DNA of 64,000 nucleotides from Ruminococcaceae bacterium R-25 (lineage in GTDB: Bacteria; Bacillota; Clostridia; Saccharofermentanales; Saccharofermentanaceae), in NCBI GenBank assembly GCA_003149065.1, contig QGFZ01000001.1, forward strand, positions 992,001 through 1,056,000, given 5' to 3'. Within the stretch, counting starts at the first letter, position 1; the number at the start of each line of letters is the position of its first letter. The position numbers and the translations under genes are program-made. Positions 17,504 to 26,060 of this stretch are shown here, piece after piece. Under the pieces are notes generated by a model that made no database searches, was not told the DNA's origin, and was given only the letters and a program-made list of their open reading frames with translations.

Positions 17504-18120
17504 AAGCAGCCCTCCAAGAGCATCTTGAATGCTTTCTTCAGATAGTCCTTTTTGGTCATGTTAAATCTTACTTTCAAGTATTCTTCCTTATCCATTGCCA
17601 TAGAGATGATACCTGATATCGATGACCACATCATGATGACCGCCGGATAAACGTCGATGTCCTTTCTGACAACGCCTTCCTTGATGCCGCTCCTGATGAA
17701 GTCAGCAATCGCTTCGTTCGTCTGTTCGCCTACATCGTAGATCTTCTTATAGATCTCCTGCTCCATATCCATCGAAATCGAGCCGAGCGTTGCCCTGTAA
17801 AACATAGGGTGCGCTTCAAATTTGTCTGCAATGTCAAAACAGAGCTTATAGTATCTTTTCTCAAAGCTTCCCTTGCCTTCAGCGACCTTTTTCGCATCCT
17901 CCAAAAGCTGTTCCATATACTTGCAGACAATGTGATCCCAGATAAGCTGCTTGCTCTTGAAATAAACATAGAGCGTGGACTTGCTGATCCCTGTATTAAA
18001 AGCAATGTCGTCTATTGATGCAGCCTCGTACCCTTTTTCTTCGAAAAGCCTTTCTGCCGCCATCATGACCGAAGCCGTATGGATCTCTCTTAATCTGTCT
18101 TTACGTTTTTTGACTTCCAT
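17500..18120 (-). CDS. TetR-family repressor
   Basis: A 206-aa regulator with an N-terminal helix-turn-helix (AAERLFEEKGYEAASIDDIAFNTGISKSTLYVYFKSKQ) and a helical ligand domain. The ATG at 18120 is preferred (GGGGA 9 nt before) over an upstream TTG. It is translationally coupled to the EFR1 ferredoxin gene, and two 19-bp palindromes in its own promoter make autorepression very likely. The inducer is unknown; a redox-active or toxic compound handled by the ferredoxin is a guess. Confidence 0.88.
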   Translation of the reverse strand: MEVKKRKDRLREIHTASVMMAAERLFEEKGYEAASIDDIAFNTGISKSTLYVYFKSKQLIWDHIVCKYMEQLLEDAKKVAEGKGSFEKRYYKLCFDIADKFEAHPMFYRATLGSISMDMEQEIYKKIYDVGEQTNEAIADFIRSGIKEGVVRKDIDVYPAVIMMWSSISGIISMAMDKEEYLKVRFNMTKKDYLKKAFKMLLEGCL

Positions 18121-18144
18121 ATGTTGTTTCCCCAATCCTATATA

Positions 18145-18183
18145 ATCGTACTGTCAGTACGATTATCGTACTACCAGTTCGAT
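18145..18183 (-). promoter_or_regulatory. Tandem TetR operators in the TetR-EFR1 promoter
   Basis: A perfect 19-bp palindrome atcgtactg-t-cagtacgat (18145-18163) is followed, with centres 20 bp apart, by an imperfect second copy atcgtactaccagttcgat (18165-18183). They lie 25-63 nt upstream of the TetR ATG and overlap the likely -10 region (TTATAT on the minus strand). The two-turn spacing fits two dimers on one DNA face. Confidence 0.75.
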
Positions 18184-18239
18184 TTTATGTCAACAGAAGT
18201 CCTGTATCCGGATCTGAAGATTTTGAAAAACAGAGATTC

Positions 18240-19391
18240 TTATCTGACTTCAGGGATTGCCAGCATTCGGTCTAATGCTTCATTTACAACGCTTCTGGGG
18301 CAAGCGATATTCATACGAATGAACTGCGTTGCCTTTTTCGAGAAGAACGTACCCTCTGAGAACTTAATATGCGCATTATCAAGGAAAAACTTCGAAGGAT
18401 CGTCCATGCCCAACGCTGATGCATCTATCCAAATGAGGTATGTTCCTTCGATATCGGTAACCTTAAGTTTCGTGCCTGCAAGACGGCTCTTTGCCAGTTC
18501 AATATTGCCTTCAAGATAAGATACCAGCTCATCCATCCACTTGTCGCCGTATGTATATGCGGCTCTGGTCGCAACCAGGCCCATAATGTTCAAGCCAAAT
18601 GCACCGGTCGAAAAAGCATACTTGTCTACTGCCCTTCGCATCGAGTCATCTGCAATAACGATATTTGCAGCCTGAATTCCTGCGATATTAAAAGACTTGG
18701 TAGCAGACGTACATGTTACCGTGATCTTCTTCAGTTCTTCGGACAAAGAAGCGATCGGGATATGCTTATGACCGCTGTAAACAAAATCCGCGTGGATCTC
18801 ATCACAGACGATCAGCATGTGATTTCTAAGACAGATATCACCCACTCTTAACAGTTCTTCTCTTGTCCATACGCGGCCGGCAGGATTATGCGGATTGCAG
18901 AAGATAAGCATCTTCACATCATTCTCGCGGACCTTGCGTTCGAAATCTTCAAAGTCGATCTCGTAACGGGATCCCTTCATGACAAGATCTGATACAACGA
19001 GGTTTCTGCCGCTGCCCTTTACTGCCCTGCCGATAGGACCGTAAAGCGGTTCGAAAATGAGAATGCTGTCGTTCTTTTCGGTGAGCGCATTGATCGAATC
19101 TGAGATACCAAGAACAACGCCGGGCATCTTTAAAACGGTCTTGGGATCAACGTCCCAGCCGTATCTTCTCTTATACCAGCCGGTAAGCGCACGGTCGTAG
19201 GATTCATCCGCTTCAGAATATCCGTAAACACCTCTTTTCGCCTGCTCTACAAGAGCCTCAACGACTTCATCAGGGCTCTTAAAATCCATATCGGCGACCC
19301 ACATCGGAATAAGATCATCGATACCGTCTATCTTTGCATGCTTAAGATCTTCAGGTGTATTTCTATCTACTATCTCATCAAAGTTAATCAT
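18240..19391 (-). CDS. PatB/MalY-type PLP-dependent C-S lyase or aminotransferase
   Basis: A 383-aa fold-type I PLP enzyme. PMWVADMDF near the start, NPHNPAGRVW, CDEIHADFVY and the PLP lysine in TSATKSFNIAG match the PatB/MalY cystathionine beta-lyase group. Members cleave cystathionine or cystine to pyruvate, ammonia and a thiol. It lies downstream of a polar amino-acid ABC permease and ATPase on the same strand, so import and cleavage of cystine is the natural reading. AAAGGAG precedes the ATG. Palindromic element C separates it from the ATPase gene. Confidence 0.87.
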   Translation of the reverse strand: MINFDEIVDRNTPEDLKHAKIDGIDDLIPMWVADMDFKSPDEVVEALVEQAKRGVYGYSEADESYDRALTGWYKRRYGWDVDPKTVLKMPGVVLGISDSINALTEKNDSILIFEPLYGPIGRAVKGSGRNLVVSDLVMKGSRYEIDFEDFERKVRENDVKMLIFCNPHNPAGRVWTREELLRVGDICLRNHMLIVCDEIHADFVYSGHKHIPIASLSEELKKITVTCTSATKSFNIAGIQAANIVIADDSMRRAVDKYAFSTGAFGLNIMGLVATRAAYTYGDKWMDELVSYLEGNIELAKSRLAGTKLKVTDIEGTYLIWIDASALGMDDPSKFFLDNAHIKFSEGTFFSKKATQFIRMNIACPRSVVNEALDRMLAIPEVR

Positions 19392-19419
19392 GTTTATTCT
19401 CCTTTATATTCCTCGAAAA

Positions 19420-19495
19420 GCAATTAATTAATTCGAACGAATGAGTTATTTGCCGAAGGCAAATACTGTTCGAAATTCGCGAATTAATTAATTGC
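19420..19495. repeat. Long palindromic intergenic element C
   Basis: Perfect 16-bp arms gcaattaattaattcg (19420-19435) and its complement (19480-19495) enclose a near-palindromic interior whose centre is atttgcc-gaa-ggcaaat (19448-19464), with TTCGAAC on one side and GTTCGAA on the other. The 76 bp would fold into one long bulged hairpin. It lies inside the ATPase-patB intergenic region of a single operon, so it could be a processing or attenuation site, or a small mobile palindrome. Confidence 0.65.
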
Positions 19496-19540
19496 GACTC
19501 AAATTACTGTCTGAAGTGAGGGGATTAAATAATTGCGCCT

Positions 19541-20308
19541 TTAATAACCCGCGAGGAACTCTTTGGTTCTTTCCTCTTGAGGATTTGTGACGAGATCATA
19601 TGCGGGGCCTTCTTCAACGATAACGCCGCCGTCCATGAAGACGATCCTGTCTGCAACGTCTCTTGCAAAGCTCATTTCATGAGTAACGATGACCATCGTC
19701 ATCTTTTCTTTGGCGAGTTCCTTGATTACGGTTAAAACGCCCTTTGTGAGCTCAGGATCCAGAGCGGATGTGGGCTCGTCAAAGAAAATGATCTCAGGGT
19801 TGGTGGCAAGGGCTCTCGCGATAGAGACTCGCTGCTGCTGACCGCCTGAAAGATTGCAGGGATATTCTTCAGCCTTAGTTTCCAGATCCATCTTCTTAAG
19901 AAGGCCGTCACAGATGGCGTCAGCTTCGGTCTTGCTCTTTTTGTGGACATGGATCAAGGCTTCAGTGATATTTCTTCTGACCGTGAAATGCGGGAAGAGA
20001 TTGAAGTTCTGGAAAACAAGACCGAACTTGGATCTGATCTCTTTTTCGAGATTTTTATCGCAATATACCGAATGTCCGTCTTTGTCTTCACAGAGGACGT
20101 CGCCGCCTATTACGATCTTGCCGGAGTCGATCTTTTCGAGAGTGGTGGCGCATCTTAAAAGAGTTGATTTGCCGCCGCCGGAAGGACCAATGATCGCAAC
20201 TACTTCGCCGCGCTTAACTTCCAGATCGATACCTGTTAAGACCTCCAGTTTGCCAAAGGACTTATGTATGTCTTTCATCTCAAGAACGATGTCATTAACT
20301 TCTGTCAT
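19541..20308 (-). CDS. Polar amino-acid (cystine/glutamine-type) ABC transporter ATPase
   Basis: A 255-aa ABC ATPase of the GlnQ/TcyC type. Walker [18 protein letters not shown] signature, Walker [13 protein letters not shown] and the switch His (VTHEM) are all present. It would energise the adjacent permease for uptake of a polar amino acid. It begins 14 nt after the permease gene with AGAGGTG as ribosome site. Given patB downstream, L-cystine is the best substrate guess. Confidence 0.92.
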   Translation of the reverse strand: MTEVNDIVLEMKDIHKSFGKLEVLTGIDLEVKRGEVVAIIGPSGGGKSTLLRCATTLEKIDSGKIVIGGDVLCEDKDGHSVYCDKNLEKEIRSKFGLVFQNFNLFPHFTVRRNITEALIHVHKKSKTEADAICDGLLKKMDLETKAEEYPCNLSGGQQQRVSIARALATNPEIIFFDEPTSALDPELTKGVLTVIKELAKEKMTMVIVTHEMSFARDVADRIVFMDGGVIVEEGPAYDLVTNPQEERTKEFLAGY

Positions 20309-20322
20309 TATTCACACCTCTC

Positions 20323-20976
20323 TTAAGAATAGTAAGACATGGATTTCTCCACGCGGTTCAATATCACTTCGATGATCAGGTTCATGAAATAGTAGAACAA
20401 ACCTGCAACGATGAACGGCATTACAGAAACCTGCTTGGAAGCTGCTGCTGAAGCCTTGGTGAACATTTCCGTTACCGAGAGGACCTGTGCTAAGGATGTA
20501 TCTTTTACGAGCGTGATTATCTCGTTTGATACCGAAGGCAGGACTCTCTTTACTACCTGGGGCAGGATGATCTTGAAATATGTCTGTGTCTTCGAAAAGC
20601 CTAAGACAGTTGCAGCTTCATACTGGCCCTTGGACATTGACTGGATTCCGCCTCTGAATATCTCGGCAAAATAAGCTGCATAATTCAATGAGAACGCGAT
20701 TATCGTTGCTATAAAACGGTAGTTGTTGCCGAGGTTGACCCTAAAGATATAGTAAGGTCCGAAATAGACCAGAAGGAGCTGGAGCATCAGCGGCGTACCT
20801 CTTAATACAGAGATATAAAGCCTGAAGATCGTTGATACGGGCACGAATTTTGACATCCTTCCCTTACAAACGAGAAGTCCCAAAGGAATAGAGAAGATCA
20901 ATGTCAAGCCAAAGATCGCCAGTGTATAACCCAAACCCTGACTTAATTGCGTTAATGTTGACCAGACTAAACTCAT
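20323..20976 (-). CDS. Polar amino-acid ABC transporter permease
   Basis: A 217-aa HEQRO-family permease with about five membrane segments. The motif YAAYFAEIFRGGIQSMSKGQ carries the EAA loop that docks the ATPase, and LALVYFGPYY-like and RGTPLMLQL motifs are typical. It is the first gene of a permease-ATPase-patB operon. A GATACAAT -10-like site lies about 60 nt upstream on the minus strand. The matching solute-binding gene is probably the one at 24557-25336, now separated by three acyltransferase genes. Confidence 0.9.
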   Translation of the reverse strand: MSLVWSTLTQLSQGLGYTLAIFGLTLIFSIPLGLLVCKGRMSKFVPVSTIFRLYISVLRGTPLMLQLLLVYFGPYYIFRVNLGNNYRFIATIIAFSLNYAAYFAEIFRGGIQSMSKGQYEAATVLGFSKTQTYFKIILPQVVKRVLPSVSNEIITLVKDTSLAQVLSVTEMFTKASAAASKQVSVMPFIVAGLFYYFMNLIIEVILNRVEKSMSYYS

Positions 20977-21078
20977 ATAGATCCTCTGTTTTAGAACTTA
21001 TAAAGCCACACAGGGCTTTTTCACAGGCTTAATTGTATCATAGACTGCCCTTTATGAGGGTAAAGTATTCATTCTCTC

Positions 21079-21179
21079 AAAACTAATTTATAATAAAATA
21101 ATCAAATCAAGAGGAAGATCATAATACTCATGGGCGGCGAAAACAGCGATATCAGCAAAAACGGATTTAAACAGATCTC
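21079..21179 (+). repeat. Direct repeat, copy 1: promoter and 5' end of acyltransferase gene 1
   Basis: About 101 bp nearly identical to 22204-22305 (I see two substitutions and one indel upstream, one substitution inside the gene). It includes a perfect TATAAT (21089-21094), the ribosome site AGAGGAAG and the first 16 codons or so. The AGAGGA is 14 nt from the ATG, longer than usual, and that odd spacing is kept in both copies. Confidence 0.85.
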
Positions 21180-22212
21180 TAAATATCGTGGCGCAATTAT
21201 GGGATTCGCAGCTTTATCGATACTCTTTTTTCACGCTTGGATACCAATTACTCTTGAACCAGATGAAAGCAAAATCTATTTGATAAGTTTTCTCGAACAC
21301 TACTTTAAGAAAATAGGATTCTTAGGCGTCGATATCTTTTTTCTTCTTTCCGGAATAGGATTAACCTTTTCAATAAAAAAAGGATCGACACTGAAATTCT
21401 ACTATCGACGCATTCGACGTATAATACTTCCTTTTTTCGCAGTAGGAATTATCCGTGGCATTATTCAAAATTGGGGAATTGCCACAATTATCGGCAATTT
21501 GAGCGGTTATAACTTTTACACAAAGGATGTTAATTCGTTTCTATGGTTTATCCCTGCTATTATCACTCTTTATTTGATATTTCCCTTATACTATAGAATT
21601 TTTTGTCGTTTCAATAACAAGGTTTTGTTCACAATTATTGTCATAACAATCTGGCTCATAGTGTCTCTTATCGTAAGCGATACTATGCGTAAGGATCTGT
21701 TTGGCTTTACTAACAGGATACCTATATTTGTAATTGGAATCCTTTTTGGTTTTATTATGCAAAACAAAAAAGAAATCGTTTTCAACTTTAAGATTTATCT
21801 ACTATTAGCCATTGTCCTCTTAACTGGTTTTTACCTCGCGTATCTGACTACTATTCAGGGAATGGAATTAATCGTTCCTATAGGAAACTGTTTTTTACCT
21901 AATCTTTTAATTGCAACAAGCTTGTCCTTCCTTTTAGCCAAACTGTTTGACGTGCTTGAGAGACGTCTGCCAAAAACAGGAAAAATAGTAAATAAAACAC
22001 TTGGTTTCTTTGGAATGATATCGCTTGAATTATATTGTGTTCAGTCATGGTTTGTAGACATAATAGAACTTCTGCTGAATGATGGCTGGTCAAAACACAT
22101 TATCAATATAAGTCTGTTTCTTATAGTAACAGCAACATCATGGGTAGCATATGTAGTTTTCAGATCGTTCTGGGAATTAGTCGAAATTCCATTCAAGCAT
22201 CACAAAACCTAA
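21130..22212 (+). CDS. Membrane acyltransferase, acyltransferase-3 family (copy 1 of 3)
   Basis: A 360-aa multi-pass protein with about ten hydrophobic segments. The family 3 pattern is clear: RGAIMGFAALSILFFHAWIP with the catalytic-type His near residue 36, GVDIFFLLSGIGLTFS, FYYRRIRRI and FLWFIPAIITLYLIFPLYY. Such proteins acetylate or acylate surface sugars or lipids. The coding sequence is visibly more AT-rich than the neighbours and than copy 3. It stands opposite to the surrounding transporter genes and shares its first codons with copy 2. Confidence 0.87.
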   Translation: MGGENSDISKNGFKQISKYRGAIMGFAALSILFFHAWIPITLEPDESKIYLISFLEHYFKKIGFLGVDIFFLLSGIGLTFSIKKGSTLKFYYRRIRRIILPFFAVGIIRGIIQNWGIATIIGNLSGYNFYTKDVNSFLWFIPAIITLYLIFPLYYRIFCRFNNKVLFTIIVITIWLIVSLIVSDTMRKDLFGFTNRIPIFVIGILFGFIMQNKKEIVFNFKIYLLLAIVLLTGFYLAYLTTIQGMELIVPIGNCFLPNLLIATSLSFLLAKLFDVLERRLPKTGKIVNKTLGFFGMISLELYCVQSWFVDIIELLLNDGWSKHIINISLFLIVTATSWVAYVVFRSFWELVEIPFKHHKT

Positions 22213-22305
22213 TCTATAATAAGATAATCAAATCAAGAGGAAGATCATAATACTCATGGGTGGCGAAAACAGCGATATCAGCAAAAACGGATTTAAACAG
22301 ATCTC
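22204..22305 (+). repeat. Direct repeat, copy 2: promoter and 5' end of acyltransferase gene 2
   Basis: The second copy of the 101-bp sequence, with TATAAT at 22215-22220. It begins inside the last codons of gene 1 (the gene 1 TAA stop, 22210-22212, lies in it), which fixes the duplication unit at about 1125 bp. Confidence 0.85.
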
Positions 22306-23368
22306 CAGATACCGCAGCGTGCTCATGGGCCTCGCGGCCATCTGGATATTTGTATTTCATGCCTGGATACCCGTATTTAATGAACCGTCCGGCACAACAA
22401 CGTCAGTTTTTCACAACATAGAAGAATTTGTCCGGAGAACAGGGTTTTACGGAGTAGATATCTTCCTGCTGCTGTCAGGAATCGGATTAACTTTCGCCAT
22501 AAAAAAGGAATCGCTATTAAAGTTCTATTACAGGAGAATCCGCAGGGTTTACTTGCCTTTTCTGCTTGCAGCACTGATAAGATGGCCATTTGCACATTGG
22601 AGCATATGGGAGTTCTTTAAAATTATCACAGGCATATCTTTCTATACCGAGCACATCCACGTTCTCTGTTGGTTTGTACCTGCAATAATCTCACTTTATC
22701 TGGTATTTCCGCTCTATTATAAATTCTTCTCAAAAGCAAAGAAGAAATTTCTCTTCACGGCTGTATCCATTACCATATGGCTGATCCTGTCCATCCTTTT
22801 AGACGGAACAATGAGATACGACCTTTACGGATTCACAAACAGGATCCCCATATTTCTTATCGGCATTTATTTCGGCGATATCATCCAAAGACAAAAAGAG
22901 CTTGAATTTACACTTAAACACTATGTAATAATGCTGTTAACTCTGGTTGCCGGACTGTTTCTGGCATATCTATACGTATTCATGGATTTCGAGATCATCC
23001 TTTCTGAAGAACTGCTCGTTTTGCCCGGAATCCTCATTTCGATAAGTTCCTCATTTTTAATAGCAAAAGTTATGAATATGCTTGAGATCTCGCATTCGAA
23101 GATATTCAAGTTCATTTCATCTGTTCTGGGATTCTGGGGCGCGATCTCTTTGGAGTTATATTGCGCATGTGAGTGCCTTCTTGTTTCCTTCAGTGCTGAC
23201 GCTATCAGATTCTTAGCAGGCATTGGATTTAAGCAGCTGCCTATAAACATCGTATTATTCGCTGCCATTACACTTGCTGCATGGATAGCAAGTCTCCTTT
23301 TCAAGTATTTCTGGAAGTTGGTTGAACTTTCAAAAAGCAATAGAAAGGTTGATAATAAAGTCAGCTAA
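22256..23368 (+). CDS. Membrane acyltransferase, acyltransferase-3 family (copy 2 of 3)
   Basis: A 370-aa paralogue of gene 1. The first 16 residues match gene 1 exactly (MGGENSDISKNGFKQIS), then the two diverge. RSVLMGLAAIWIFVFHAWIP, GVDIFLLLSGIGLTFA, FYYRRIRRVYLPF and the FTNRIPIFLIG loop mark the family. The C-terminal region lacks the SYCVQ/ELYCVQ motif seen in the other two (here LELYCACE). Start and ribosome site are as for copy 1. Confidence 0.87.
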   Translation: MGGENSDISKNGFKQISRYRSVLMGLAAIWIFVFHAWIPVFNEPSGTTTSVFHNIEEFVRRTGFYGVDIFLLLSGIGLTFAIKKESLLKFYYRRIRRVYLPFLLAALIRWPFAHWSIWEFFKIITGISFYTEHIHVLCWFVPAIISLYLVFPLYYKFFSKAKKKFLFTAVSITIWLILSILLDGTMRYDLYGFTNRIPIFLIGIYFGDIIQRQKELEFTLKHYVIMLLTLVAGLFLAYLYVFMDFEIILSEELLVLPGILISISSSFLIAKVMNMLEISHSKIFKFISSVLGFWGAISLELYCACECLLVSFSADAIRFLAGIGFKQLPINIVLFAAITLAAWIASLLFKYFWKLVELSKSNRKVDNKVS

Positions 23369-23389
23369 ACAAAAACCGGTACGGAACAA

Positions 23390-24505
23390 ATGGATAAAAA
23401 AGTATTACAAGCAACTGAAGATACCAGTGCCGTCAGCAGAAACGGTTTTCTACTGGTTTCAAAATACCGCAATGCAATAATGGGAATTGCGGCTTTGTGG
23501 GTACTCTTTTTTCATGCCTGGATACCTGTAATGCCAGCTTCAACTCCGCAGCACTTCAATCTTTTCGGGTTTATTGAGAGTTACACCAAAGCCATAGGTT
23601 ATTGCGGTGTCGACATATTCCTGCTGGTGTCTGGTATTGGTCTTACCTTTGCGATAAATAAGGGTTCTCTCTTAAGATTCTATTACCGCAGATTAAGAAG
23701 ATTGATCCTCCCGCCTCTGGTCGTAACGCTTTTGCTCTGGAACATTTTCGGATGGAGCACAAAGGAATTCCTCCAGAGCATCAGCGGATATAATTTCTTC
23801 TTCAAAAGCACTACCTGCTTTTTGTGGTTTATCCCCGCAATATTTACTTTGTATCTCCTCTTCCCGCTTTATTACAAGCTGTTCGAAAAGGCCCGCAACA
23901 AAGTGCTTTTCACAGGCATTGTGATCGCAGTTTGGTTCCTCATATCATTTCTCCTCCGCGGCATCATGCGCGAAGACCTCTTTGGATATACAAACAGGAT
24001 TCCTGTATTTATCACCGGCGTATTGTTCGGATATCTAACACAAAGCCGCAAGGAGATCGTATTCTCGATAAAGACCTATATCTGCATCATCTTTACGCTG
24101 GCAGCAGGTTTTTGTCTCGCATATTTAACTTCAATTCAGGGATATCAGTTCATTATTCCTTACGGGAATATTCTTGCGAACTATTTTATCGCTGTAAGTC
24201 TCCCCTTCGTTATCGCCAAGCTGCTTGATCTGGCTGAACGTCATCTCTCTTTGTTCGGCAAGTACCTGGCTGTTGTAATCGGCTTTTTCGGAACCTTCAC
24301 GCTCGAATCCTACTGCGTTCAGGAATGGTTCGTCAGGATCATCAACGATATGATGGATGACGGCCTTTCAATACATCTGATAAACATCGGAATGTTCTTT
24401 GTCATCAATGCAACCGCCTGGGTCGCAAGCGTCCTCTTCAAATACTTTTGGGAACTTGTTGAACTCCCTTTCAAAAAGAAAAAGGCAAAAACAAAAGCAA
24501 ATTAA
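23390..24505 (+). CDS. Membrane acyltransferase, acyltransferase-3 family (copy 3 of 3)
   Basis: A 371-aa paralogue with the same features (RNAIMGIAALWVLFFHAWIP, GVDIFLLVSGIGLTFA, TNRIPVFITG, LESYCVQEWFV). It lacks the repeated 5' end of copies 1 and 2 and begins 21 nt after copy 2, so it is probably expressed from the upstream promoters. It is less AT-rich than copy 1. The gene ends in a Lys-rich tail and a bidirectional terminator. Confidence 0.87.
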   Translation: MDKKVLQATEDTSAVSRNGFLLVSKYRNAIMGIAALWVLFFHAWIPVMPASTPQHFNLFGFIESYTKAIGYCGVDIFLLVSGIGLTFAINKGSLLRFYYRRLRRLILPPLVVTLLLWNIFGWSTKEFLQSISGYNFFFKSTTCFLWFIPAIFTLYLLFPLYYKLFEKARNKVLFTGIVIAVWFLISFLLRGIMREDLFGYTNRIPVFITGVLFGYLTQSRKEIVFSIKTYICIIFTLAAGFCLAYLTSIQGYQFIIPYGNILANYFIAVSLPFVIAKLLDLAERHLSLFGKYLAVVIGFFGTFTLESYCVQEWFVRIINDMMDDGLSIHLINIGMFFVINATAWVASVLFKYFWELVELPFKKKKAKTKAN

Positions 24506-24540
24506 AAGGGCTGCTTCATTTCTGAAACAGCCCTTACTTT
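24505..24540. terminator. Bidirectional terminator between acyltransferase 3 and the solute-binding gene
   Basis: The stem aagggctg/cagccctt (24505-24512 with 24527-24534), extended by ttca/tgaa, is followed by acttttt on the plus strand and TTTTAATTT on the minus strand. It ends both converging transcripts. Confidence 0.8.
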
Positions 24541-24556
24541 TTGATTGTTTTAAGAA

Positions 24557-25336
24557 TTACTTCTTGATGATCGTAATGTCCTTGCCGAACCACTTTGTGG
24601 AGATCTGAGCCATTGTACCGTCAGCAGCCATCTCCTCCAAAACCTTCTGAACTTTGTCGCGAAGGTCCTTGTTGTCCTTGTAGAAACCTACGCCGTACTG
24701 TTCGGTAGCAACAGATTCATCAAGAACCGTAAATGCCTTGCCGGATGTCTGGATCTCATAGCGTGCAACGATCTCATCCATAACGATTGCGTCTACAGAA
24801 CCCATCTCAAGCTCCATCATTGCGTTGAGGTAAGAATCCATCTCAACGAGCTTGCCGAAAGACTCCTTAAGAGCTGCATTATCTTCGACAGCTTCAAGTC
24901 CGGAAGAATCCTTCTGAACGGCTACTGTCTTGCCTGCGAGATCAGCGAGTGAAGAAATGCCCGAATCATTCTTAACTACAACTACCTGAGCATTAGCCAT
25001 ATAAGCTGATGTCCATGCGTACTTGTCCATTCTCTCATCTGTCATCGTAAACCCGTTCCAGATGCAGTCGATGTTGCCTGTTGCAAGCTCCTGGTCCTTT
25101 GAATCCCAAGCAATAGGCTGAGCAACGAACTCTTTGCCCATACGCTTTGCAGCTTCCTTAGCAAGATCCAGGTCAAATCCGGCATAAGAACCGTCATCAG
25201 CGACGAAACCCATGGGCGGGAATTCCTGGTCAAAGCCAACAACGAACTTGTTGCTTTCTTTCTTGCCGCAGCCTGCAAAAGCCACAGCCATAGTAGCAAC
25301 TGCCATAACAGAAGCTACGATCTTCTTAATAACCAT
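24557..25336 (-). CDS. Polar amino-acid ABC transporter solute-binding lipoprotein
   Basis: A 259-aa family 3 solute-binding protein. The signal peptide ends in AFAGC, then FVVGFDQEFPPMGF, GFDLDLAKEAAKRMG, IDCIWNGFTMTDERMDKY and AIVMDEIVARY, typical of cystine or glutamine receptors. The ATG at 25336 is chosen; an ATG six codons upstream overlaps the GGAGG ribosome site. Its natural partners are the permease and ATPase at 19541-20976 on the same strand, now split off by the acyltransferase cluster. Confidence 0.9.
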   Translation of the reverse strand: MVIKKIVASVMAVATMAVAFAGCGKKESNKFVVGFDQEFPPMGFVADDGSYAGFDLDLAKEAAKRMGKEFVAQPIAWDSKDQELATGNIDCIWNGFTMTDERMDKYAWTSAYMANAQVVVVKNDSGISSLADLAGKTVAVQKDSSGLEAVEDNAALKESFGKLVEMDSYLNAMMELEMGSVDAIVMDEIVARYEIQTSGKAFTVLDESVATEQYGVGFYKDNKDLRDKVQKVLEEMAADGTMAQISTKWFGKDITIIKK

Positions 25337-25367
25337 ATAACACTTTTCCTCCAATGGTTAATTTGTT

Positions 25368-26012
25368 TTATTTGGTGCCGAAAATACGGTCACCCGCATC
25401 TCCCAAACCGGGGAGAATGTACGCGTTTTCGTTGAGCTCTCTGTCAACGTTACCTACATAGATATCGATGTCAGGATGAGCCTTTGCAAGTCTCTCGATT
25501 CCTACGGGAGCAGCGATGATGCACATGAACTTGATCTGCTTGCCGCCGTGAGCCTTGATGGAATTGATCGCATCAACAGCGGAACCGCCTGTAGCGAGCA
25601 TAGGATCAACTACAACGATAAGTCTCTGGTCGATAGGATCAGGGAGCTTGCAATAGTAATCGTGAGGTTCATGTGTCTCAGGATCTCTGTAAAGGCCGAT
25701 ATGACCGACCTTTGCAAGAGGAGTTAATGCCTGAACGCCAGGAACCATTCCGAGACCTGCACGAAGGATAGGAACTATGGCAAGCTTCTTACCGTCGATC
25801 ATGGGAGCCATTGTCTTTTCGAGAGGTGTCTCAACTTCGACATCCTTCAAAGGAAGATCTCTCAAAGCTTCATAGCCTTCCAATGTAGCGATCTCTTCTA
25901 CGAGATGTCTGAACTCATAAGTACCTGTCTCGATCTTTCTCAAAAGAGAGATCTTGTGCTTGATCAAAGGATGATCCATGACCTGAACGTTTTTAAAATC
26001 TTTGTACTGCAT
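25368..26012 (-). CDS. upp: Uracil phosphoribosyltransferase
   Basis: This salvages uracil to UMP using PRPP. The 214-aa protein has HPLIKHKIS at the start, [10 protein letters not shown], the PRPP loop [12 protein letters not shown] and the uracil loop [17 protein letters not shown], all canonical. It lies 48 nt after the uracil permease gene on the same strand and would take the imported uracil directly. Confidence 0.96.
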   Translation of the reverse strand: MQYKDFKNVQVMDHPLIKHKISLLRKIETGTYEFRHLVEEIATLEGYEALRDLPLKDVEVETPLEKTMAPMIDGKKLAIVPILRAGLGMVPGVQALTPLAKVGHIGLYRDPETHEPHDYYCKLPDPIDQRLIVVVDPMLATGGSAVDAINSIKAHGGKQIKFMCIIAAPVGIERLAKAHPDIDIYVGNVDRELNENAYILPGLGDAGDRIFGTK

Positions 26013-26060
26013 ATTCCGTTTCCTTTTCTGTTTTAAAAAGATGAATGTTCTTTTTAGTGT

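Noticed and set aside
20977-21129. Riboswitch or T-box upstream of the amino-acid permease
   Set aside because: The leader is only about 60 nt after the likely -10 and shows a weak AAGCC/GGCTT pairing but no specifier or conserved T-box sequence.
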